Shown: one piece after another, positions 1 to 4,338 of the stretch
Numbering within the stretch: position 1 is the first letter of the stretch
Layout of the letters: each line of letters opens with the position of its first letter
Origin: Candidatus Sumerlaeota bacterium
Lineage (GTDB): Bacteria > Sumerlaeota > Sumerlaeia > JAFGJS01
NCBI GenBank assembly: GCA_016928995.1
Contig: JAFGJS010000044.1
Span: forward strand, 1-10,271
DNA length: 10,271 bases
Reading direction: 5' to 3'
Position numbers and translations under genes: made by a program
Notes under the pieces: model-generated
The model's input: only the letters and a program-made list of their open reading frames with translations
Databases searched by the model: none
What the model was told of the DNA's origin: nothing

Positions 1-1
1 A

Positions 2-268
2 CAAGCCCGCACGCTCGAAGCCCCGCGTCAGGGCGAAGGCTGGATTTTTCTCGACTGGAAGGCCCCGTCCGACGGCGGCGCCGTGGCCTCGTACAAGCTC
101 GAACGCCGCGAGCGCCCCTCGGGCGACTGGTCGGTGATCGGCCTCGCCATCGAATCCGAAGCCACCCTGACCAACCAGGAGCGCGGCAAGGATTGGGAAT
201 ACCGCGTGATCGCCGTGAACAAAGCAGGAGAGGGAGCGCCAAGCAATACTGTTGCAGCCGTTGTGTAA
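2..268 (+). CDS. Fibronectin type III domain protein, C-terminal fragment (5' end outside window)
   Basis: The frame is open from the window edge to a TAA at 266-268, giving about 88 residues. The sequence reads as one fibronectin type III (FN3) module. An early Trp lies in a strand ending FLDWKAP, followed by SYKLERRE, then WEYRVIAVNKAGEG and a final PSNTVAAVV. The Y-R-V-x-A-V-N-x-A-G-x-G run followed by PSN is the typical F and G strand pattern of FN3. Such modules are usually spacers or binding domains of exported bacterial proteins. The N-terminal part, including any signal peptide or catalytic domain, is outside the window, so the whole protein cannot be named. A GTG at 83 lies inside the domain and is not a likely start. 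Codon third positions are GC-rich, unlike the cassette downstream. The domain call is good; the function is unknown. Confidence 0.72.
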   Translation, partial: QARTLEAPRQGEGWIFLDWKAPSDGGAVASYKLERRERPSGDWSVIGLAIESEATLTNQERGKDWEYRVIAVNKAGEGAPSNTVAAVV

Positions 269-283
269 GCGAACACCGCGCAT

Positions 284-311
284 ATCCGCTGTAGCCGTGG
301 CGAAGGCGGAT
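284..311. repeat. Short palindromic repeat with ATCCGC/GCGGAT ends
   Basis: A 28-bp segment has perfect 6-bp inverted ends, ATCCGC at 284-289 and GCGGAT at 306-311, around a 16-base middle. It lies between the stop of the FN3 gene and the orphan FN3 tail, and its right end shares two bases with the first codon of that tail. I infer a dispersed intergenic palindrome like those at 2777-4225; only one copy of this type is seen here. Confidence 0.4.
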
Positions 312-372
312 CATCGCCGTCAACAAGGCCGGCGAGGGAGTACCGAGTAATACCGTCGCGGCAGTGCTATAA
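310..372 (+). pseudogene. Orphan fibronectin III tail, remnant of a second FN3 gene copy
   Basis: This segment encodes IIAVNKAGEGVPSNTVAAVL followed by TAA. It is the counterpart of the last 20 codons plus stop of the FN3 gene ending at 268. By my count the two 63-base stretches match at 46 positions, and most differences fall at third codon positions. The two copies therefore diverged while both were coding and are not a recent slippage duplicate. Nothing upstream of 310 continues the domain and there is no start codon, so this is a leftover of a paralogous module, probably created by deletion or recombination between neighbouring FN3 genes. Confidence 0.6.
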
Positions 373-401
373 CAGGGCAGTTTGAACCACGGATAATTCA
401 G

Positions 402-442
402 GGGCGTTTGCCGCAATATAATTTCCGCTAAGGCAAACGCCC
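402..442 (+). promoter_or_regulatory. Perfect 11-bp dyad enclosing a TATAAT box, candidate promoter/operator of the 469-2721 cassette
   Basis: GGGCGTTTGCC at 402-412 and GGCAAACGCCC at 432-442 are exact reverse complements separated by 19 bases. The loop contains a consensus TATAAT at 417-422, which places a start of transcription near 429 and a 5' leader of about 40 bases before the ATG at 469. No good -35 box is visible at the matching distance (394-399 reads TAATTC), so activation or a different sigma factor is possible. The dyad could be an operator covering the -10 region. It could also be a transcript-end hairpin for the upstream gene, but it has no T tract. The dyad is certain; its role is inferred. 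Confidence 0.42.
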
Positions 443-468
443 ATATCAATGAACGTTGGAGGTATTCG

Positions 469-714
469 ATGAGCAATCGTCCTGTGTTTTTCAAGCTAGA
501 GTTTCCAAAGGTAGACCCAGCACACCCGATGAATCCGGAAGCCCGTATTCTTGCCAGACAAGATGGAACTTATTACCCGATGACACCCAACATTGTAGAA
601 TGTGAAATAGACACTTGCATTGATCGTCTGATTGATGAACTTAATGTCATTCGCAAAGAAGCCAAACGCAAATTTGCAGCGGCAAAGCAAGGGCTTCGCG
701 AAGGTACCAGTTAA
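469..714 (+). CDS. Small hypothetical protein (81 aa), first gene of protease/HNH-like cassette
   Basis: An 81-residue protein starts at an ATG with a good Shine-Dalgarno GGAGG at 458-462, six bases away. I do not recognise a family. The first half is mixed and hydrophobic-polar with several prolines (FFKLEFPKVDPAHPMNPEAR). It is followed by a segment with two cysteines (VECEIDTCIDRLIDELN, near residues 43-59) and a highly charged, probably helical tail rich in Lys, Arg and Ala. There is no signal peptide or membrane segment, so it is probably cytoplasmic. The stop lies 18 bases before the start of the protease gene, which suggests one transcript. Base composition is lower in GC than in glgP or the FN3 fragment. 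The ORF is probably real because of its ribosome site and spacing. Confidence 0.62.
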   Translation: MSNRPVFFKLEFPKVDPAHPMNPEARILARQDGTYYPMTPNIVECEIDTCIDRLIDELNVIRKEAKRKFAAAKQGLREGTS

Positions 715-732
715 AATCGAAGGGAACCTATC

Positions 733-1803
733 ATGGTATTCAAGAAAGCAGTGCGTCGCATAATCCTGCACTTGGCGCTTCTTGGACTGTTGGCAGCACA
801 CTCCGTACATGCCCAAACCGCTCAAGAGCTCGCTAAAAATGCTTTTAACTCCACGGTGCTCCTTGTCATGGAGGACGCCAATGGCCAACCGCTTTCGCTG
901 GGCAGCGGATTCTTTGTCCGCGATGGGGAGATTGCCAGTAATTTACATGTTGTCGAAGGCGCAGCGAGAGGCTATGCGAAGCTGATCGGCCAGACGACGA
1001 AGTATGATATCGAGGGAATCACGGGCGTCGATCCAAATTACGACTTGGTCGTGCTCAAGATATCCGGCGGGAGTTCGCGCGCGCTTGCACTTGGCGACAG
1101 CGACGCTGTGCAGGTTGGCGAATCCATCTATGCCGTGGGAAATCCGCAAGGCCTGGAAGGCACGTTTTCACAGGGCATCGTCAGCAGCATCCGGGAAGTT
1201 GGAACGGATAATCTCTTTCAGATGACGGCTCCAATTTCTCCCGGCAGCAGCGGTGGCCCGGTTCTGAATGCGAAAGGGGAAGTTATCGGTGTATCTGTTG
1301 CAACATTCAAGGGTGGGCAGAACTTGAACTTTGCCATTCCTGCGAAGTACCTGAAGTCGTTACTCGGGAAAACTGGAACGGCAAAGCCATTGGCACAAGC
1401 GAAGCCCGCCAAGACTCAACGGTCGATCCTTTCTAATCTTGGCAGCCACAGCGTGGAGGGTGTGGTTGGTGGTAGTTTTGCATGGAGTAATCAACTCTTT
1501 GAACACGATGGCAAATACAGCTTCACGCTGAGAAATCAGCTTCGTGAAACCGTAGGCAATGTACATTGCATGGTTGTATTTTATGACTCATCAGGAAATC
1601 CACTCGATATGGATGTGGTGTATTATTGGGATTTTATACCCGCTGGTCTAAGCAGGCGAGTTAATGGAAATGTCGATGCAAGCGTCAAGAGATTAACGAC
1701 ACCACCAGTTCAAGACAATCAAAACCTGTCAATGTTCACGCCCAACACGAAGATGGAGATACGGATTCTAAGTTTTGAAATAAACCCTCCTGCCAAATTT
1801 TGA
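733..1803 (+). CDS. Exported trypsin-like (S1C, HtrA/DegP-like) serine protease with C-terminal beta-type domain
   Basis: This is a 356-residue predicted periplasmic or surface endopeptidase. Residues 1-27 form a signal peptide: a basic start, a leucine-rich core and a VHA-Q cleavage site. A chymotrypsin-fold domain spans about residues 35-210 with a complete triad: His72 in SNLHVVEGA, Asp104 in PNYDLVVLKI, and Ser173 in PGSSGGPV. AVGNPQG and LNFAIP are typical of the HtrA group. There is no PDZ domain after the protease. A low-complexity Lys/Ala/Pro linker (about 213-228) leads instead to a roughly 110-residue region with alternating hydrophobic strands (KYSFTLRNQL, VHCMVVFYDSSGNPL). It looks like a small Ig-like or FxLYD-like beta domain; that part is inference. 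A Shine-Dalgarno AGGGA sits at 721-725. The gene follows the 81-aa gene by 18 bases and is followed at once by a small ORF. The substrate cannot be told from the sequence. Confidence 0.88.
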   Translation: MVFKKAVRRIILHLALLGLLAAHSVHAQTAQELAKNAFNSTVLLVMEDANGQPLSLGSGFFVRDGEIASNLHVVEGAARGYAKLIGQTTKYDIEGITGVDPNYDLVVLKISGGSSRALALGDSDAVQVGESIYAVGNPQGLEGTFSQGIVSSIREVGTDNLFQMTAPISPGSSGGPVLNAKGEVIGVSVATFKGGQNLNFAIPAKYLKSLLGKTGTAKPLAQAKPAKTQRSILSNLGSHSVEGVVGGSFAWSNQLFEHDGKYSFTLRNQLRETVGNVHCMVVFYDSSGNPLDMDVVYYWDFIPAGLSRRVNGNVDASVKRLTTPPVQDNQNLSMFTPNTKMEIRILSFEINPPAKF

Positions 1804-1804
1804 A

Positions 1805-1966
1805 ATGAACACTCTCCCAAGAATGATGGAAAATAATGGGATGATTATACCGTTCCACCGGACATTACGAAATAGCTGGAACAACTATGTACAAAACAAA
1901 GCAATATGCGAGGTTGGCCTCAGAATTGATTTGACGTTTGGCCATTATGGAGTTCGCGTAAAATGA
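1805..1966 (+). CDS. Candidate small protein (53 aa) overlapping the HNH-like gene by ATGA
   Basis: An ATG at 1805 lies one base after the TGA of the protease gene and opens 53 codons. They end in a TGA at 1964-1966 that overlaps the ATG of the HNH-like gene (ATGA at 1963-1966). The peptide starts MNTLPRMMENNGMIIPFHRT and ends HYGVRVK. I recognise no family and see no signal peptide or membrane segment. No Shine-Dalgarno precedes 1805, so expression would depend on translational coupling with the protease stop. Internal ATGs at 1823, 1826 and 1841 are other possible starts. The exact fit between two genes and the stop/start overlap support it. Its short length means chance cannot be excluded. 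Confidence 0.38.
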   Translation: MNTLPRMMENNGMIIPFHRTLRNSWNNYVQNKAICEVGLRIDLTFGHYGVRVK

Positions 1967-2721
1967 CGTGTGAAAATGGGGAATGCCGTCTCTGTCGAAA
2001 CCAAGGTAATTTGTGCAATTCGCATATTGTCCCTGAGTTCTTCTATGAGCAGATGAATCTCTACGACGAGAAGCATCGCTTCAATGTTCTTTCTACCGAA
2101 CCGGACAAACATCGACCCACCGAGCAAAAAGGGATACGCGAAAGACTTCTCTGCAAGCAGTGTGAGGGGAAATTGAGCGTGTGGGAGGACCATGCTCGGC
2201 GGGTGCTGTATGGTGGTGAATGTATCGAGATCACGACCAACGATCCGAAAGGCGTTGAATGCACGGTTGACTATGCGAAGTTCAAACTATTCCAACTCTC
2301 GATTCTCTGGCGAGTTGGCATAAGCAATCATGACGGGTTTTCCTCGGTGAAGCTGGGCGATCACGAGAGCGTTCTCAGGAAAATGCTGCTTGATGAAACA
2401 CCCGGAAATACTGAAGCCTACGGTTGCGTCATTCTCTGTTCGACGAAACACACGGACATCACGTCAAACATGATTCGCTGCATGGGAATGTCGAATACTG
2501 ATGGCGTCGATTGTGTCCAGCTCTTACTCGGTGGATACTTCTGGCTGTTCTTTCTTTCTGAGACTGCCATCAATCCTTGCCAGAAGAAGTTGTTTCTCCA
2601 GGATTCCGGCCACCTACGCATTCTGAAAACATATAAAGATCCAGGTCAATACATCGAACGTTTGGCACGAGAATTCTATAATACAAATCAACATCGCTTC
2701 GATTATTTTAGCGACGACTGA
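1963..2721 (+). CDS. HNH-like zinc-cluster protein (252 aa), uncharacterised family
   Basis: The N-terminus carries a treble-clef style metal site: Cys8 and Cys11 (CRLC), Ser20-His21 in NSHIVPEFFYE, and Cys64 and Cys67 in LLCKQCEGK, followed by WEDHA (His77). This C-x2-C ... SHxxP ... C-x2-C-E layout is typical of HNH-related endonuclease folds, often found in accessory or phage-linked genes. The full catalytic H-N-H pattern is not obvious, so nuclease activity is inferred. The rest (about 85-252) is a mixed domain with SILWRVGIS, a D-E-T-P-G segment and a hydrophobic GGYFWLFFLSE stretch. It matches my memory of a widespread uncharacterised family, but no partner domain can be named. The ATG at 1963 has GGAG at 1949-1952, ten bases away, and overlaps the stop of the 53-aa ORF, so coupling is likely. 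GC is lower than in the right half of the window. Confidence 0.68.
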   Translation: MTCENGECRLCRNQGNLCNSHIVPEFFYEQMNLYDEKHRFNVLSTEPDKHRPTEQKGIRERLLCKQCEGKLSVWEDHARRVLYGGECIEITTNDPKGVECTVDYAKFKLFQLSILWRVGISNHDGFSSVKLGDHESVLRKMLLDETPGNTEAYGCVILCSTKHTDITSNMIRCMGMSNTDGVDCVQLLLGGYFWLFFLSETAINPCQKKLFLQDSGHLRILKTYKDPGQYIERLAREFYNTNQHRFDYFSDD

Positions 2722-2776
2722 ATTATGGCATAGGCAACAGTGCGCGAATATTGCTGCGGTCCACGAAAGAATTTAA

Positions 2777-3172
2777 TCACCCCGCAAGGGGTGAGAATAT
2801 GAATAGCCGCTGGTGACTGCGGCGCCAAAGGCGCAAAGGAACCAGCGGAAGAATGATCAGCGTTTCGTCCCCGCAAGGGGGCGAATCATTGCCGTGAAGA
2901 TGGCGGGGCAGAATGATGTTTTTTTTCGATGTATTGTTGGCCCCCTGCGGGGACCGGATGTTTCTTCATCTTTCCACGGGTTCTTTTGCGCTTTCAGCGC
3001 GAAAACCAAACCGACAACTGCCTTGCGAAACAGTCCACCGGACTGTTTCGACCCCGTGGCTATTCATATTTGCGCCCCTTGCGGGGCGACGGCGATATGA
3101 GTGCGTTATTGCAGACGGATACCTTTCGAACTCCCGGGGCTATTTAGATTGACTCCTCTGGCGGGGCGGCGG
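2777..3172. repeat. Cluster of five palindromic repeats with CCCC/GGGG stems (family A)
   Basis: Five related hairpin units lie in 400 bp. Two are inverted: 2777-2809, with a perfect 7-bp stem TCACCCC-GCAA-GGGGTGA at 2777-2794, and 2865-2893, with a CCCC-GCAA-GGGG core. Three are in plus orientation: 2929-2958, with a CCCC-TGC-GGGG core; 3056-3092, with CGCCCC-TTGC-GGGGCG at 3073-3088; and 3136-3172, a decayed copy with TCTGGCGGGGCG. Read on the same strand, the best units begin GGCTATTCATATT and continue into the GC hairpin. The first and fourth share 13 bases of that lead exactly, in opposite orientation. A separate nested hairpin (CCGCTGGT 2807-2814 with ACCAGCGG 2841-2848, around GCGCC-AAA-GGCGC) lies between the first two. 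The pattern resembles REP/BIME-type intergenic repeats. No transposase is present. Open frames across this stretch are by-products of its GC pattern, and I see no gene from 2722 to 3410. Confidence 0.65.
3016..3050. repeat. Palindromic repeat family B, copy 1 (11-bp perfect stem)
   Basis: The lead AACTGCCTTG is followed by CGAAACAGTCC (3026-3036), the loop ACC, and GGACTGTTTCG (3040-3050), an exact 11-bp inverted repeat. A second 35-base copy with the same lead lies at 3987-4021. There is no T tract after the stem, so this is not a standard terminator. Confidence 0.55.
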
Positions 3173-3223
3173 TGATGATCAGGATCGGCGCGTTGTTGCA
3201 GGATGGTGACAATGGGAATGAGG

Positions 3224-3393
3224 AACTGATGTTGCGCACTGTGCGGTTTTTTGGAGTGCGCAAGCCATGCTTGCGCCTTGAAGTGTGGCGTTTCCGGCCG
3301 GTGGCGTCAGCATTCATCCCGCGCCGCCAAGGCGGCGGCATGGCCGCCGCACTCCAAGGCGACATGCGCGGCTCACGGTGCGTAACATCAGTT
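3224..3393. repeat. 170-bp inverted-repeat element (MITE-like) with nested inverted units
   Basis: The ends are 20-bp inverted repeats: AACTGATGTTGCGCACTGTG at 3224-3243, and the reverse complement of 3374-3393, which differs at two positions. Inside them lie two further inverted units that begin TTGGAGTGCG when read inward, at 3251-3279 and at 3329-3357 on the other strand. Each unit contains its own perfect 8-bp stem (GCGCAAGC-CAT-GCTTGCGC at 3258-3276, and GCGGCGGC-ATG-GCCGCCGC at 3332-3350). The element encodes nothing recognisable. Terminal inverted repeats around a non-coding core suggest a non-autonomous mobile element. No clear target-site duplication is visible, only GGAATG near both ends, so mobility is inferred. 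Confidence 0.55.
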
Positions 3394-3410
3394 AGGAATG
3401 GAAATCATCG

Positions 3411-3704
3411 ATGATTATTCTGCCGACCAACATTGAACAAGAGGGTCCGGGGATTGAACTGGATGAACTGCCGGAGGGGTTGTCGATCAGGATGGCGGAT
3501 CCGGCGCCAGATTTGAATTATGCGCGGAATGCGGTGACGTTGACGTTTGAGCTGGCGAACTATGAACATGTGCGGCGGGCGGCCCGTCGTCCGGGAGCGT
3601 GGATGATTTCCGGATGTACGACCGGGCGCTCGAAGCGGCGGAGCTTCAGGCGCTGTTCGGTATGGGCGGCGCTCCGGCCTGAGCGCTGGCGGTTTCTTTC
3701 CTGA
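3411..3704 (+). CDS. Doubtful hypothetical ORF (97 aa), probably degraded
   Basis: An ATG with GGAA at 3400-3403, seven bases away, opens a 97-codon frame. The first 55 residues or so (with ELPEGLSIRMADPAPDLNYA and NAVTLTFELANYEH) look protein-like, but I recognise no family. From about 3566 the sequence codes for a LamG-type tail in another frame, and this frame turns into Arg-rich, Ser-rich text. The 3' half is therefore not this protein. It could be a short real gene, or the 5' part of a broken gene with a frameshift near 3563-3596. It sits directly after the 170-bp repeat element in a repeat-rich zone. Confidence 0.25.
   Translation: MIILPTNIEQEGPGIELDELPEGLSIRMADPAPDLNYARNAVTLTFELANYEHVRRAARRPGAWMISGCTTGRSKRRSFRRCSVWAALRPERWRFLS
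3566..3682 (+). pseudogene. LamG / concanavalin A-like domain C-terminal remnant
   Basis: In the frame ending at the TGA at 3680-3682, the sequence reads SGSVDDFRMYDRALEAAELQ and then ALFGMGGAPA. The pattern G-x-[IV]-D-D-x-R-x-Y-x-R-A-L-x-x-x-E-[IL]-x-A-L is the typical last strand and tail of LamG/laminin-G-like domains in exported bacterial proteins. Upstream, the frame is closed by a TGA at 3563-3565 and no start is available, so only the last 30-40 residues of the gene survive. The ORF starting at 3411 runs in a different frame across it. The motif match is clear; the parent protein is unknown. Confidence 0.6.
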
Positions 3705-3722
3705 GAGCGTGTGGAAGAGGAT

Positions 3723-3805
3723 GTGGCATGGGCATCTTGCTCATGAAACTCGCGGCAAATCCAAGATTCTTCTTCTGGGAATCACGGGCGAGACGCCCGT
3801 GCCAC
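3723..3805. repeat. Two GTGGC-linked palindromic repeats facing each other (family D, copies 1 and 2)
   Basis: Copy 1 (plus, 3723-3745) is GTGGC overlapping an 8-bp stem, CATGGGCA-TCT-TGCTCATG, with one G-T pair. Copy 2 (minus, 3783-3805) reads on the minus strand as GTGGCACGGGCG-TCT-CGCCCGTG, with a perfect 8-bp stem. The two copies differ only by transitions, and two of the changed stem positions are changed on both arms, which keeps the pairing. Hairpins of this kind beside GTGGC/GCCAC recur, as I remember them, between genes of PVC-group genomes; that recall is not a search result. No gene is seen at 3705-4338. Confidence 0.55.
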
Positions 3806-3903
3806 GTTTTTACACTCATTCCGAGAGAACCTTGTTTTTTTTCACCACAACGGCACGGGCGCATCTCTCTTCAGCTACAAACTGCATCAATCCCGGCTGT
3901 CAT

Positions 3904-3943
3904 GATTTTTGCGGGGCAAAAATCCCGCCAGCCTGCGGGATTT
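3904..3943. other. Two abutting perfect 9-bp hairpins sharing bases (possible alternative structures)
   Basis: GATTTTTGC-GGG-GCAAAAATC (3904-3924) and AAATCCCGC-CAGCCT-GCGGGATTT (3920-3943) are each perfect 9-bp stem-loops, and they share AAATC at 3920-3924. In RNA only one could form fully at a time. No gene follows closely enough to suggest attenuation, so repeat decay is the simpler reading. Confidence 0.4.
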
Positions 3944-3986
3944 CATGCGCTTACCCTGGCCGGCGCTCACGGCCGCAAGCGGAGAA

Positions 3987-4021
3987 AACTGCATTGCGAA
4001 ACGCTCTGCAGGAGCTTTTCG
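3987..4021. repeat. Palindromic repeat family B, copy 2
   Basis: This 35-base copy starts AACTGCATTG and continues with CGAAACGCTC-TGCAG-GAGCTTTTCG (3997-4021). It is aligned without gaps to the copy at 3016-3050. Two stem pairs are changed on both arms relative to copy 1, and one mismatch remains in this stem. Same orientation as copy 1, about 970 bp away. Confidence 0.52.
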
Positions 4022-4081
4022 CTGCTCTGGCCTGGGCTACGGTCTTTAGCGCTTACAGCGCTGATAAGGAACCATGATTAT

Positions 4082-4179
4082 AGCGATTCTCAAAAGTTTT
4101 GACCGCATGAGCGGATCACACAGCCGAGGACGGCTGTGCCACATCCTAGGGGATGCGGACAAAACTTTCGAGAGTTGCT
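4082..4179. repeat. 98-bp inverted-repeat element with 27-bp arms around a GTGGC-linked hairpin
   Basis: Positions 4082-4108 match the reverse complement of 4153-4179 at 23 of 27 bases, with AAAGTTTTG and CCGCAT in common. Between the arms lies the third family D hairpin at 4119-4142: CACAGCCG-AGGA-CGGCTGTG followed by GCCAC, a perfect 8-bp stem whose arms differ from the other copies but still pair. The whole would fold into one long cruciform with a nested stem. It is non-coding and sits inside the larger 3851-4225 inverted repeat. Confidence 0.55.
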
Positions 4180-4338
4180 CTAAGAGATTGAAATCACTGT
4201 AGCTGAAGAGGGATGCGCCCTGCCGCCTGGGGAGCGTTTATTTTTTCTCGCAAGTTCCAAAGGCGCCGATTAAACTCACCGCACGAACGCTGGAAATGAG
4301 CGTCGATTGAAGTGCAATTACGATGATGAGCAGATCGA

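Larger units (their letters stand above)
3851..4225. repeat. 375-bp region bounded by 28-bp near-perfect inverted repeats
   Basis: Positions 3851-3879 and the reverse complement of 4198-4225 match at 27 of 28 positions plus one single-base insertion. The shared core reads GGGCGCATC, then CTCTTCAGCTACA. The 318-bp interior holds several other palindromes: hairpins at 3904-3943, repeat family B at 3987-4021, and a second inverted-repeat element at 4082-4179. No open frame inside looks like a protein. It could be a non-autonomous mobile element into which others inserted, or two inverted copies of one dispersed repeat. The inverted match is certain; the interpretation is open. Confidence 0.55.

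Noticed and set aside
496-888. 130-codon minus ORF
   Set aside because: It is the antisense shadow of the 81-aa gene and the protease start, and has no coding character.
733-2721. Established named defence system
   Set aside because: No known effector set is complete: the protease is exported and the HNH-like protein has no recognisable partner domain, so no system name is justified.
2813-3152. Three overlapping plus-strand ORFs of 72-95 codons
   Set aside because: They lie across the palindromic repeat cluster, have no ribosome sites, and have Cys/Phe/Pro-rich compositions typical of translated GC-hairpin repeats.
2777-3172. CRISPR array
   Set aside because: Repeat units vary, occur in both orientations, and are unevenly spaced; there are no regular spacers or cas genes.
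3172-3414. 80-codon plus ORF and a 73-codon minus ORF across the inverted-repeat element
   Set aside because: Open on both strands because of the palindromic content; the proteins are Arg/Gly-rich without domains.
3709-4102. Plus-strand ORFs of 122 and 124 codons
   Set aside because: They run through three repeat families in two frames at once and resemble no protein.
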